Below are positions 40,933 through 49,816 of a stretch of DNA of 64,000 nt, one piece after another. The number at the start of each line of letters is the position of its first letter. Position 1 is the first letter of the stretch. Origin of the DNA: DASZQL01 sp964391865 (lineage in GTDB: Bacteria > Planctomycetota > Phycisphaerae > Phycisphaerales > UBA1924). The notes beneath the pieces are model-generated. The model was not told the DNA's origin. It saw nothing but the letters and a program-made list of their open reading frames with translations, and searched no databases. The translations under genes and the position numbers were made by a program. The stretch covers positions 434,001 through 498,000 of the forward strand of contig CAYMNQ010000002.1 in the NCBI GenBank assembly GCA_964391865.1, in the 5' to 3' direction.

Positions 40933-41763
40933 ATGCCAGGAGGCGCTTCTGGAACGCAAGGCATCACCCCCGCGTCGGGAGACTCGGGCGAGTGGCGGCT
41001 GCGCGCTGCAAGCGCATCTGACCTCCCGCGCCGAACCGCCCGCGCAAGCGCTCCCAGGTCGGCGCCCCGCCTGACAAACACTGCGAGCGCAGCACTGCCG
41101 CAACTGCAGGAAATCTCGCCCGAGGACGCGCGCGATCGAGCGCTCGTCCATGCTTGGAGGGCCGGCGATTCGGAGGCGCTGACCGAACTGCTCGAGCGCT
41201 ATCAGGACCGGCTCTACGCCATCTGCTTCCGCATGACCAGCGACCCGGATTCCGCGCGCGACTTGGCCCAGGAGTCGATGGTCAAGGTGATTCAAGGACT
41301 CCCGCAGTTCGGCGGGCGCAGCAAGCTCTCCACATGGATGTTCCGCGTGGCGGTCAACGTGTGCTTGACCGATCGGCGTCGGCAACGTCTGAGAAAAACC
41401 GCCAGCTTGGACCTCATGCAGTCGAAGGACGCCGGGTCGTCAGGATTCGGTTCGGGCAGTGGTTGGTCCGAATCGTTCTCCGGCGGTAGGGAACCGGGTG
41501 GATTCTCCGACGCCAAACAATCCGAAGAGAGAGAGTTGCTCTACGCCGGCATGAGCCGGATTGACGAATCACAGCGGGCCATCATCATTCTTCGAGACGT
41601 TCACGACCTGGATTATCACCAGATCGCTGACATTCTGGACATCGCCGGCGGCACCGTGAAAAGCCGGCTCTTCCGCGCCCGGCAGGCGCTGCGCGACGAA
41701 ATCGATCGTCTCGCCGCCCAGCGCGCCGCCGCCGCCCGGCGAGGATCGAACCCCGGGGGCTAG
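40933..41763 (+). CDS. ECF-like RNA polymerase sigma factor with long linker
   Basis: A 276-residue sigma-70-family protein. Region 2 is at about 70-150 ('YQDRLYAICFRMTSDPDSARDLAQESMVKV', 'GGRSKLSTWMFRVAVNVC'), and region 4 at about 205-260 ('IDESQRAIIILRDVHDLDYHQIADILD', 'GGTVKSRLFRARQALRDEI'). Regions 1 and 3 are missing, as in ECF factors. The N-terminal 60 residues are an unusual basic low-complexity tail, and a Ser/Gly-rich linker of about 40 residues joins the two domains. The gene for a membrane protein that may be its anti-sigma factor follows after 38 bp. Confidence 0.9.
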   Translation: MPGGASGTQGITPASGDSGEWRLRAASASDLPRRTARASAPRSAPRLTNTASAALPQLQEISPEDARDRALVHAWRAGDSEALTELLERYQDRLYAICFRMTSDPDSARDLAQESMVKVIQGLPQFGGRSKLSTWMFRVAVNVCLTDRRRQRLRKTASLDLMQSKDAGSSGFGSGSGWSESFSGGREPGGFSDAKQSEERELLYAGMSRIDESQRAIIILRDVHDLDYHQIADILDIAGGTVKSRLFRARQALRDEIDRLAAQRAAAARRGSNPGG

Positions 41764-41801
41764 TATCCCGATCGCCGTTCGCCCCCCCGAGACCCAGCTC
41801 C

Positions 41802-42779
41802 ATGACCGAGCGCCCGACCGAGAATGACCTGCTGGAGCTGATCGAGGGAACACTCCCGGCGGAGCGGGTCGAGATCGTCCGGGCCGCGCTAATGAACGAT
41901 CGCGAGTTGCTCTCGCGCGTCGAGGCGATGGTCCGCGATCGGCGCGCACTGAAGGATTCCGCCGCGTCTGACCCGCGCGCCCCGAGGGGGCTCTCGCAGG
42001 AGTCAATCGCGCGCGCGGAACGCGAGGCGCTCTTCGGCGGCGGCCAACCACGGCGACACTCGGCGCGCTCGCGCCCGGTGCTGGTCGGTCTGGCGATGGC
42101 GGCGGGAGTCGCGCTCGTCGCCGGCGGCGTCTCGCTGACTCTCAGCTCGATGAGCCGGCCGGGGAAGATCATCGATACGGTCCGCGACACTTCCGCGAAG
42201 ACACCGCAGCAGTTCGAGCCCGAGCCGGCGCCGGAGTCGGACGTCGCGGCGACTCCCTGGACGCCGCCCGAGCCGATCGTCGTGGTGCCCAAGCCCGATG
42301 AGCAGATCGACGCGTGGACGCGCCAACTGGCGGAAGCACCGACGGATTCGTCGCCCGCCGATCCCCTGGAGCATTCGCCGGCGTGGCTCACGGATGAAAC
42401 CGTCAAGCTCGCGATGGAAGGCCGGTTGAAACTGGAAGTGCCCGCCGGCGTGCTCGTGGCGCAGGACGGATCCGGCGCTGCACCGCTCCGCGCGATCGAT
42501 CGCCCTCGTTTGCTCGCCGTGCGCTTCAAGACCGATGAAGGCGCGGACGGCTTGCGCCGAGCGCTGGGGCGGCTGCCGTCGAGGATCCCCGGCGTGATGA
42601 GCGCCCTGATCCGCGCGACCGAGCAACCATCGCCGACACTTGAATCCGCAACGGCCGAACCGATCTCGCTCGACCCCGAGGACGTGCTGTGGTGGACGCG
42701 CCCCGAGTCAGAGTGGGCGCGCTACTCGCGCGTGTACGTCACCGTCGCGCCGGCCGAAGCGAGCCCCGAACGGAAGTAA
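41802..42779 (+). CDS. Single-pass membrane protein, probable anti-sigma factor
   Basis: A 325-residue protein encoded just after the sigma factor. The N-terminal 75 residues are helical and acidic ('TENDLLELIEGTLPAERVEIVRAALMNDRELLSRVEAMV'), similar in layout to anti-sigma domains, but the zinc-binding His-Cys-Cys motif of ZAS proteins is absent. One transmembrane helix follows ('VLVGLAMAAGVALVAGGVSLTL'), then a periplasmic region rich in Pro, Glu and Ala with no recognised domain. The anti-sigma role rests on gene order and topology only. Confidence 0.7.
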   Translation: MTERPTENDLLELIEGTLPAERVEIVRAALMNDRELLSRVEAMVRDRRALKDSAASDPRAPRGLSQESIARAEREALFGGGQPRRHSARSRPVLVGLAMAAGVALVAGGVSLTLSSMSRPGKIIDTVRDTSAKTPQQFEPEPAPESDVAATPWTPPEPIVVVPKPDEQIDAWTRQLAEAPTDSSPADPLEHSPAWLTDETVKLAMEGRLKLEVPAGVLVAQDGSGAAPLRAIDRPRLLAVRFKTDEGADGLRRALGRLPSRIPGVMSALIRATEQPSPTLESATAEPISLDPEDVLWWTRPESEWARYSRVYVTVAPAEASPERK

Positions 42780-42827
42780 GCGGGTTGCTTCCCGCCCGCG
42801 CTTCACTTCCGAACCTCACATGATCAG

Positions 42828-43061
42828 TCAGAACCGGCGCGCCGCCAGCCGGCGCCACTTCGTGTCCAGCCGCATCGCCGCATACGTCACCAGCGGCAGC
42901 ACGAACAGCCCCAGCAGGCTGAACAGCTCGATCGTGCTGACGGACGCGAGTTGCTCGCGCCGGGTGACCATATTGAGCACCGCGACCCCGGCGCCAATGG
43001 GCAGCACCGCCGCCAGCGCCAGACCTACCCGCCGGACCTGAATGATCTTCGCTCGCGCCAT
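42828..43061 (-). CDS. Small two-helix membrane protein
   Basis: A 77-residue hypothetical protein. Two hydrophobic helices ('VGLALAAVLPIGAGVAVLNMV' and 'IELFSLLGLFVLPLVTYAAM') are joined by a short charged loop and flanked by basic ends ('MARAKIIQVRR', 'KWRRLAARRF'). The start at 43061 is the first sensible Met; the frame continues open upstream only because it runs antisense to bamA. No family is recognised. The tidy topology and its place in a gap between genes support a real gene. Confidence 0.58.
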   Translation of the reverse strand: MARAKIIQVRRVGLALAAVLPIGAGVAVLNMVTRREQLASVSTIELFSLLGLFVLPLVTYAAMRLDTKWRRLAARRF

Positions 43062-43286
43062 GTCGCCTCGAGTGCTCTTGTTTCTCCGCGATCGACGCCC
43101 GAGCGGAAAACGCGGGAGGGGAGTGATATCGTCCGGACGGTTCGTCTGCCCTGAATCGGGCATCATCCACCGTCTATCCACAGAACACTGCGGAAGTGGC
43201 GTGCAAGCCCGGTTGTGAGTTTGGTTGGGCAGTTGTATCGTCCGCCCCCTGTGACTCTGTTCCGCCCGGACACCAGCGCCTTCGCA

Positions 43287-45770
43287 ATGAACCGCCGATC
43301 CCCGGCCGCGCTCGGCCCGGTGTTTCGCTGCGCACTGGTCGCCGGGATGGCGATGTCCTGCCCGTGGTCCGCGGTCGCACAGCCCGAGCAGCCCGCCGCG
43401 CCGCGCGATCCGTCGGTGCTCGAGAACGAAGACACGAATCCATACGAGGGCCGGCTGGTCACCGCCGTGCGCTTCGAGGGGTTGTCGCGCGTGACGGAGC
43501 AGTTCGCGCGGAACCAACTCCGCACCACGACCGGGAGACCGCTCGAGTGGCGCGTGGTGCGCGACGACGTGCGCCGGCTTGAGCGGCTCGGGCAGTTCCG
43601 CGACATCCAGGCGGAGGTGCTCGTCAACCCGGACCTGAGCGTCGCGGTCGTCTACAAGGTCGTCGAAGCGCCGATCGTCCGCTCGGTCGATGTCGTCGGC
43701 AATCGGCAGGTCTCTGACGAGGACATCCAGACAAAAGTCGGTTCGGTGGTGAGCCTGATCGCCGGCGTGCCGCGGGACGAGTTTCAGCTCGGCGCCGCGC
43801 AGCGCTCTGTCGAAGAGCTGTACCGCACGCGCGGGTTCTATCAGGCTCAGGTCACGATCGACGAGAGCGAGCTCGATGAGTCCGGCATCGTCATCCTGCG
43901 CATCCGAGAGGGCGAGCGCACGAAGGTCACCGATATCCGGTTCGAGGGGAATGCCGCGTTCACCGCGCGCCAGCTCCGCCCGGGTTTGCTCACCAAAGAA
44001 GCCGACCTGTTCGACAAGGGCGTGCTGAACGATGAAGCGCTGGCGGGCGACGTCGCCGAGGTGGTGCGGTTCTACCGCGACCGCGGGTTTCTCGACGCGC
44101 GAGCCAGCTACCGCATCCAGCCGAGCGCCAACGGCAAGGAAACCATCGTCACGTTCCTCGTCGAGGAAGGCCCGCTCTACACCCTCCGCCGGGTGGACGT
44201 GCAGGCGGAGGAGCCGATCGGCGGCGAGCGCAACGGCCCGCCGACGCTTGAAGTCTTCACACCCGACCAGATCCGCGCGCTCATCCCGCTGAAGCCGGGC
44301 GATGTCTTCGGCGTGAAGCCCGTCGAGGATTCCGTCGAAGCGGTCCGCAACGCGTATCTGAAGATCGGCTACGTCGATGCGCTCGTGATCCGAGAAGAAC
44401 GGCGCGACCCCGACAAGCCCGAGGTCGATCTGAAGTTCATCGTGCGCGAGGGACAGCGCTTCCGCGCCGGGCTGATCGTCGTGCAGGGCAACGACCTGAC
44501 GCAGCAGAAGGTGGTGCGCCGGCGGATCGCCGTCAAGCCCGACCGCTGGCTCGACGGGCTGGCGGTGCGCGAGACGGAGCGGCGGCTGCGCCAGAGCGGC
44601 TTGTTCAACGTGAACCCCGCCGCCGGGCGACTGCCAATCGCGACCATCCAGCCGGAGGACCCGAAGGACCCCGGCGTGCGCGATGTGCTGGTGCAGGTCG
44701 AAGAGACTAACACCGGCTCGTTCCAGTTCGGCGCCGCGGTGAACTCCGACTCGGGCGTTTCGGGCCTGTTCACGCTGAACCAGCGGAACTTCGACATCGC
44801 CGACGTGCCCGACTCGTTCGATGAACTGCTGCGCGGGCGCGCCTTCCGCGGCGCGGGGCAGAACTTCACGCTGCAAGCCTCGCCCGGCACGGAGCAGCAA
44901 CTCTACACCCTCGGCATCACCGAGCCGTCGGTGCTCGAATCCGAGTACGGGCTGTCCACCAATCTTCTCTTCCGCGACCGCGAGTTCGACGAGTACAGCG
45001 AAGAACGCTACGGCGGGCGCGTCCGCGTCGGGCGGCGCTTCGGCGAGATCTGGGGCGGCGGGGTCAACTTCCGCGGCGAGTCCGTCGACCTGCGCGATGT
45101 CGACCCCTCCGCGCCGGTGGATGTCTTCGAAGTCGCCGATCGGAACCTCGTCACATCCGTCGGCGTTGATCTCACGCGCTCGACCGTCGATAACCGCTTC
45201 CGCCCGACCCGCGGCACACGGCTCGAATTGACCGCCGAGCAGATCGGCGCACTCGGCGGGGACTTCAACTTCTCCCGCTTCGCCGCCGAGTACCAGGTGT
45301 TCCTCACGGTGGATGAGGATTTCCTCGGGTACCGAACGGTGCTCTCGAGCAAGATCGCCGTGGGGTACATCCCGCAGGAAGACGAGTCGCCCATCTACGA
45401 GCGCTTCTACCTCGGCGGGCGCTCGTTCCGCGGCTTCGAGTTCCGCGGCATCGGGCCCGTCGGCATCCGCAATGACACGATGATGCCCGGCAACGATCAT
45501 GTCGGCGGCGATTTCTCGTTCTTCGCCGGGCTGGAACTCGAACGCCCGCTGTGGAAGGATGTCATCGCGGGCGTCATCTTCCTCGACAGCGGCACACTGA
45601 ACGAGACCGCGTCGTTCGAGAGCTACCGCGTCGTCGCGGGCCTGGGGCTGCGCCTGTACGTGCCCGCGTTCGGGCAGGCGCCGCTCGCGTTCGACTTCGG
45701 CTTCCCCCTCGTCCGCGAGAAGAGCGACGACGAGCAGGTGTTCAGCTTCAGCATCGATATCCCGTTCTGA
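43287..45770 (+). CDS. bamA: Outer-membrane assembly factor BamA (Omp85 family)
   Basis: An 827-residue protein that inserts beta-barrel proteins into the outer membrane. It has a signal peptide ending 'PWSAVAQ', then POTRA domains ('VRFEGLSRVTEQFARNQL', 'VRSVDVVGNRQVSDEDIQTKV', 'VTDIRFEGNAAFTARQLRPGL' and at least one more), then the C-terminal 16-strand barrel. The barrel holds the lid-loop motif near 'FYLGGRSFRGFEFRGIGP' (family VRGF/Y motif) and ends with Phe ('FSFSIDIPF'), as usual. The start at 43287 gives the signal peptide; the GTG at 43215 only adds untypical residues. Skp, lpxD and lpxC follow on the same strand, a classical outer-membrane gene group. Confidence 0.94.
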   Translation: MNRRSPAALGPVFRCALVAGMAMSCPWSAVAQPEQPAAPRDPSVLENEDTNPYEGRLVTAVRFEGLSRVTEQFARNQLRTTTGRPLEWRVVRDDVRRLERLGQFRDIQAEVLVNPDLSVAVVYKVVEAPIVRSVDVVGNRQVSDEDIQTKVGSVVSLIAGVPRDEFQLGAAQRSVEELYRTRGFYQAQVTIDESELDESGIVILRIREGERTKVTDIRFEGNAAFTARQLRPGLLTKEADLFDKGVLNDEALAGDVAEVVRFYRDRGFLDARASYRIQPSANGKETIVTFLVEEGPLYTLRRVDVQAEEPIGGERNGPPTLEVFTPDQIRALIPLKPGDVFGVKPVEDSVEAVRNAYLKIGYVDALVIREERRDPDKPEVDLKFIVREGQRFRAGLIVVQGNDLTQQKVVRRRIAVKPDRWLDGLAVRETERRLRQSGLFNVNPAAGRLPIATIQPEDPKDPGVRDVLVQVEETNTGSFQFGAAVNSDSGVSGLFTLNQRNFDIADVPDSFDELLRGRAFRGAGQNFTLQASPGTEQQLYTLGITEPSVLESEYGLSTNLLFRDREFDEYSEERYGGRVRVGRRFGEIWGGGVNFRGESVDLRDVDPSAPVDVFEVADRNLVTSVGVDLTRSTVDNRFRPTRGTRLELTAEQIGALGGDFNFSRFAAEYQVFLTVDEDFLGYRTVLSSKIAVGYIPQEDESPIYERFYLGGRSFRGFEFRGIGPVGIRNDTMMPGNDHVGGDFSFFAGLELERPLWKDVIAGVIFLDSGTLNETASFESYRVVAGLGLRLYVPAFGQAPLAFDFGFPLVREKSDDEQVFSFSIDIPF

Positions 45771-45835
45771 GGGGCGGTCAGCGATCGGCTGGCGTCTATC
45801 GGCTCTCAGCAAAGCGAGATTCAACTGATCGCCCC

Positions 45836-45856
45836 GTCTTGCGAGAGACGCAAGAC
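45836..45856. promoter_or_regulatory. Hairpin between bamA and skp
   Basis: GTCTTGCG (45836-45843) pairs perfectly with CGCAAGAC (45849-45856) around a 5-nt loop. It lies 66 bp after bamA and 91 bp before skp, with no T-run. A TATACT box at 45911-45916 could be the -10 element of a separate skp promoter. Confidence 0.4.
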
Positions 45857-45946
45857 GCGAATTCCTGTCCGGCGCATCGCGCGCAGCGCTTCACCCTCCC
45901 GCCGCCCCCGATATACTCCCCGCACAACTCCCGGAGATTCTCCCTC

Positions 45947-46579
45947 ATGCCGTCCATCCGATCCACTTTCGCCGCGCTCGCTGTCGTGGGCGTCGTGTTC
46001 GCGTCCGCCGCCGTGCTGACCTCGCGCCCCGCCGCCGCCGAAGCGATGCTGCTGGCTCCTCAGGCGCAGCCCGTGGCGATCATCGACATCAACAAGGTGC
46101 TGAACAAGCTCGACGAGAAGACCGAGCGCGAGAAAGAGCTCCAAGGCTACTTCAAGTCTCTGGGCGACAGCCTGGAAGCGACGAAGAAGGACCTCGACGA
46201 GACGCGGAACAGCCTCGGCATCCTGCCGCAGAACACGCCCGATTTCGACGCGGCCCGTGAGAAGGTCGTGCGCCTCACCGCCAAGCTGCGCCTCGACCAG
46301 GAGATGTCGCAGGCCCTCGCCGACGAGCGCCGGATGCGCATGCAGCTTGTGCTGTTCAACAAGATCCGTTCCGCCACACAGCGTCTGTCGAAGAAGGAGG
46401 GATACGCGCTGGTCTTCTCCGACGACTCGAACGTCGAGATCCCCGCGACGGCGACGGCGGAACAGATCCAGGCGGGGGTGGTCGGTCGCCGGCTCATCTA
46501 CGCCGACGCCGCCGTGGATATCAGCGAGCAAGTCGCGACGATGATGAACAACGAGTACAAGACGACGCCGAAGCAATAA
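45947..46579 (+). CDS. skp: OmpH/Skp-family periplasmic chaperone
   Basis: A 210-residue exported protein of the Skp/OmpH family, which holds unfolded outer-membrane proteins in the periplasm before BamA inserts them. A signal peptide ('MPSIRSTFAALAVVGVVF' to 'AAAEA') precedes the family start 'VAIIDINKVLNKLDEKTEREKELQGYF'. A long charged coiled coil follows ('LEATKKDLDETRNSLG' and 'LTAKLRLDQEMSQALADERRMR'), the tentacle region. The short strand 'YALVFSDDSNVEI' then completes the body domain. It sits between bamA and lpxD, its usual place. Confidence 0.92.
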   Translation: MPSIRSTFAALAVVGVVFASAAVLTSRPAAAEAMLLAPQAQPVAIIDINKVLNKLDEKTEREKELQGYFKSLGDSLEATKKDLDETRNSLGILPQNTPDFDAAREKVVRLTAKLRLDQEMSQALADERRMRMQLVLFNKIRSATQRLSKKEGYALVFSDDSNVEIPATATAEQIQAGVVGRRLIYADAAVDISEQVATMMNNEYKTTPKQ

Positions 46580-46594
46580 CGAGCGCGACATCCC

Positions 46595-47647
46595 ATGAGC
46601 GCCCCGAACCCGCAGCGCTGGTCCGCGCAAGAGCTGGCGTCGGCGGTCGCCGGCGAACTGCTGGGCGACCCCGCCGCTGCCGTGCATGACATCGAGCCGA
46701 TCGATCGCGCCCAGCCCGGCGCGCTGACGTTCGTGCGCGAAGCGAAGTATCTCGCCCTGTGGCCCGCCAGCCGCGCCTCCGCGGCCCTCGTCACGCGCCG
46801 CGTGTGGCAGGAATCGGGCGGCACGACCGAGCCCGGCGCGGGTCGCGCGCTCGTGCTCGTCGATGACGCCGATCAAGCAATGCTCGCCATCCTCCGCGCG
46901 CTGGCGACCAAAGCCCCCGCGCCGACCGGTCGGCACCCGGCGGCGAGCGTCGATCCCAGCGCGTCGCTGGGCGAGGGCGCGGCGCTCGGCCCCGGCGCGA
47001 TCGTCGGCGCGAACACGACCATCGGCCCGCGCACCATCCTGCACCCCGGCGCGGCCGTCGGCCCGAATGTCACCATCGGCGCGGACTGCGTGCTGCACGC
47101 GAATTGCGTCGTCGAGCATGGCTGCTCGCTCGGCGACCGCGTCACGCTGCACGCGGGCGTCGTCATCGGGGCCGACGGCTTCGGCTATGTCCCCGGCCCG
47201 ACAGGCTTGCAGAAACTCCCGCACCTGGGCGATGTCCGCATCGGTTCCGACGTCGAGATCGGCGCCAACACCACCGTCGATCGCGCCAAGATGGGCTCGA
47301 CCCTCATCGGCGACGGCACCAAGATCGACAACCTCGTGCAGATCGCGCACAACTGCCGCATCGGCAAGCACTGCATCATCTGCGGCTGCGCGGCGCTCTC
47401 GGGCAGTGTTGAACTGGGCGACGGCGTGATGCTCGCGGGCGGCGTGGGCATCGCAGACAACGTGAAGCTCGGCGCGGGCTGCAAGGTGGGCGCCCGCAGC
47501 GGCGTGATGCACGACATCCCTCCCGGAGAGGACTGGGTCGGCTACCCGGCTGAGAAGGCGTCGCGCTACCTGCGCATCGCCGCCGCGGTACGATCGCTGC
47601 CGGATGTCATGCCGCAGGTGCGGCGGTTGTTGAAGAAATCCGAGTGA
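46595..47647 (+). CDS. lpxD: UDP-3-O-acylglucosamine N-acyltransferase
   Basis: A 350-residue enzyme of the third step of lipid A synthesis, adding an acyl chain to the 2-amino group of UDP-3-O-acylglucosamine. The uridine-binding N-terminal domain ('WSAQELASAVAGELLGDP', 'PGALTFVREAKYLALW') is followed by a left-handed beta helix of hexapeptide repeats ('SLGEGAALGPGAIVGANTTIG', 'IGADCVLHANCVVEHGCSLG'). The catalytic His lies in 'LVQIAHNCRIGKHCIICG'. The C-terminal helix ends 'VMPQVRRLLKK'. It follows skp after 15 bp and precedes a VOC gene and the lpxC-fabZ fusion. Confidence 0.95.
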   Translation: MSAPNPQRWSAQELASAVAGELLGDPAAAVHDIEPIDRAQPGALTFVREAKYLALWPASRASAALVTRRVWQESGGTTEPGAGRALVLVDDADQAMLAILRALATKAPAPTGRHPAASVDPSASLGEGAALGPGAIVGANTTIGPRTILHPGAAVGPNVTIGADCVLHANCVVEHGCSLGDRVTLHAGVVIGADGFGYVPGPTGLQKLPHLGDVRIGSDVEIGANTTVDRAKMGSTLIGDGTKIDNLVQIAHNCRIGKHCIICGCAALSGSVELGDGVMLAGGVGIADNVKLGAGCKVGARSGVMHDIPPGEDWVGYPAEKASRYLRIAAAVRSLPDVMPQVRRLLKKSE

Positions 47648-47707
47648 GCCGGCACGAACGAAGCGACCGGACGCCCGTGCTTCGGTGTCACCGCCTACCA
47701 TCACGGC

Positions 47708-48160
47708 ATGTCCACCGCGGCTTATCCGTCATCGAACATCGACGGCACCGTCAACCGATTGGTCCCGTTCGTCCACGTGGCGGATGTTCAGGCTTCGCTC
47801 GCGTTCTACGCCCTCCTCGGTTTCACGCCGCAGAGCATCATGAAGGACCCGGGCGGCTGCGCCGTCTGGGCGCTGGCGCAGAGCGGCACGGGCGAGATCA
47901 TGTTCGCCCTCGCCAGCGGGCCGGTCGACGCGTCGCAGCAGGCTGTGCTGTTCTACATGTACAGCGAGAATGTCGGCGCGCTCCGTCGGCACCTGCTCGC
48001 CACCGGCGTGCGCGACGGCGGCAACTACAGCGGTGCCGCCAGCCCGAGCGACGGCCCGCGCATGGTCTTCGAGGTCGCGCACCCGCACTACATGCCGGCG
48101 GGCGAAATCCGCGTGGCGGACCCGGACGGCTACTGCATCCTCGTCGGGCAGCTTCAGTAA
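47708..48160 (+). CDS. VOC-superfamily (glyoxalase/bleomycin-resistance fold) protein
   Basis: A 150-residue protein with two beta-alpha-beta-beta-beta units. 'VNRLVPFVHVADVQASLAFYALLGFTPQ' opens the first, and 'ENVGALRRHLLATGVRDGG' with 'VADPDGYCILVGQL' closes the second, as in glyoxalase-like proteins. Such proteins bind a metal and small ligands and have many roles, including isomerases, dioxygenases and resistance proteins. The substrate cannot be told. It lies between two lipid A genes, probably by chance insertion or because it shares the transcript. Confidence 0.85.
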   Translation: MSTAAYPSSNIDGTVNRLVPFVHVADVQASLAFYALLGFTPQSIMKDPGGCAVWALAQSGTGEIMFALASGPVDASQQAVLFYMYSENVGALRRHLLATGVRDGGNYSGAASPSDGPRMVFEVAHPHYMPAGEIRVADPDGYCILVGQLQ

Positions 48161-48292
48161 GCGGCCGCCGAACCGGCCGATCGGCAACAATCCCGTGAAT
48201 CGCGGCCTCGCCGCCGGAATCCCATGCGGGTGGTCCGCACCCCGCGAGTCATCCGGTTTTCCGCGCGATCAGCGCGTTACGATAGTGCTCCG

Positions 48293-49603
48293 ATGGCGGA
48301 CCACACCACCACTCACGGCTCTCAGCACACCGTCCGGGCCAGCGCTTCCTTCTCAGGAATCGGCCTGTTCACCGGGCTTCCTTCGCGCTTCACGATCCAC
48401 CCCGCCGGCCCCGACACAGGGATCATTTTCCGGCGCACCGACCTCGCCGGCAATCCGTCGGTGCCCGCGCGGGCGGAGTTCGCCGCCGAGCGCCAGCGCC
48501 GCACCGCGCTGCAACAGGGCGAGGCGGTGATCGAGACGGTCGAGCATTGCCTTTCGGCGCTCAGCGGGCTGGGGATCGACAACGCGCTGATCGATGTCGA
48601 CGCCGCCGAGCTACCGGCGGGCGACGGGTCGGCGAAGCCCTTCACGGACACCATCACTCAGGCGGGCATCCAGCCGCAGAGCGCGCCGCGCCGCCCGCTG
48701 GTGATCCGCGAGCCGATCGCCGTCACGGAGGGCGACGCGACCGTCACCGCCCTCCCCGGCCCAACTACCGAGTACATGTACGCGCTCGACTACGGCGAGG
48801 GCGCGCCGATTCAAAAGCAGGTCCATCTCTTCGAGGGCGATGCCGACGCCTACGCGCGCGAGATCGCGCCGGCCCGCACCTTCTCGACGCGCGACGAGGC
48901 CGAAGCGGCCCGGTCGCGCGGACTCTTCGCGCACCTCTCGCCGCGCGACATGCTGGTAATCGATCACTCCGGCCCGATGGAGAACAGCTACCGCTACCCA
49001 GACGAGCCCGTGCGCCACAAGTTGGTTGATTTGATCGGCGATCTGGCGCTCGTCGGGCGGCCGATCGTCGGGCGGATCGTCGCGGTGAAGTCCGGGCACG
49101 CGCTGAACGTGAAGCTCGCGAAAGAACTCGTCGAGCACGAGTGTCTCGCGCCGGGTGCTGCGCCCGCGATGGACATCCGCTCCATCCTCGGCGTGCTCCC
49201 CCACCGCTTCCCGATGGTGATGGTCGACCGCGTGCTGGAGATGGAAGGCGGGCGCCGGGCCGTGGGCGTGAAAAACGTGACGTTCAATGAGCCGTTCTTC
49301 CAGGGGCACTACCCCGAGAAGCCCATCATGCCGGGCGTCTTGATCCTCGAAGCGATGAGCCAACTCGCCGGGCTGATGCTGAAAGACCAGCTCGACCGCG
49401 ACGGCAAGGTGGGTGTCCTGATGTCCTTCGACGCCGTGAAGTTCCGCAAGGCCGTCGTGCCGGGGGACCAGTTGGTCATGGAAACCGAAGCGGTGAAAGT
49501 CACGTCCAGACTGGGCGAGGTCGAGTGCCGCGCGTTCGTGGGCGGGCAACTGGCGGCGGAAGCGCAGGTGAAGTTCCTGATGGTCCCCGCGAACGAGATC
49601 TGA
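48293..49603 (+). CDS. lpxC: Fused LpxC deacetylase and FabZ dehydratase
   Basis: A 436-residue fusion. Residues 1-285 are UDP-3-O-acyl-N-acetylglucosamine deacetylase, the committed step of lipid A synthesis. Zinc ligands are His in 'IETVEHCLSAL' and the His/Asp pair in 'VRHKLVDLIGDL'; the catalytic His is in 'AVKSGHALN'. Residues 290-436 are the 3-hydroxyacyl-ACP dehydratase FabZ, with active-site His in 'VLPHRFPMVMVDRV' and Glu in 'PIMPGVLILEAMSQLAG'. The fusion links lipid A and fatty-acid synthesis, which compete for 3-hydroxyacyl-ACP. Similar fusions are known in some other phyla. The start at 48293 excludes an untypical upstream extension. Confidence 0.95.
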   Translation: MADHTTTHGSQHTVRASASFSGIGLFTGLPSRFTIHPAGPDTGIIFRRTDLAGNPSVPARAEFAAERQRRTALQQGEAVIETVEHCLSALSGLGIDNALIDVDAAELPAGDGSAKPFTDTITQAGIQPQSAPRRPLVIREPIAVTEGDATVTALPGPTTEYMYALDYGEGAPIQKQVHLFEGDADAYAREIAPARTFSTRDEAEAARSRGLFAHLSPRDMLVIDHSGPMENSYRYPDEPVRHKLVDLIGDLALVGRPIVGRIVAVKSGHALNVKLAKELVEHECLAPGAAPAMDIRSILGVLPHRFPMVMVDRVLEMEGGRRAVGVKNVTFNEPFFQGHYPEKPIMPGVLILEAMSQLAGLMLKDQLDRDGKVGVLMSFDAVKFRKAVVPGDQLVMETEAVKVTSRLGEVECRAFVGGQLAAEAQVKFLMVPANEI

Positions 49604-49816
49604 AGCCCGGATCCCGATGAATCACCGAGTGCTTTGCGGTTCTCCGTACGCGGCCCGTGCCCACGCGGATCGGGGTGAAATCATTGTCCCGACGGGCGCG
49701 TTGACCCTATACTGCGAACGGGTCTTTGGTGGTGGGTCAGCGTCGTTCTGGATTCCCGAACCGGTTCCGAACCGAGCGCGATCGTCACAGACCTTGATGG
49801 AGCGCGCGAAGGTTTG

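Noticed and set aside
42828..45824. 998-codon open frame on the minus strand
   Set aside because: Most of it is antisense to bamA, whose motifs are certain. The frame is open because of high GC; only its last 77 codons (42828-43061) look like a real small gene.
45821..47704. 627-codon minus-strand frame over skp and lpxD
   Set aside because: Antisense to two well-supported genes; composition is that of a complement of Ala/Gly-rich coding sequence, with no family motif.
49617..49816. 66-codon frame between lpxC-fabZ and the enoyl-CoA hydratase
   Set aside because: No family likeness and no ribosome-binding site; it overlaps the next gene start. Treated as intergenic.
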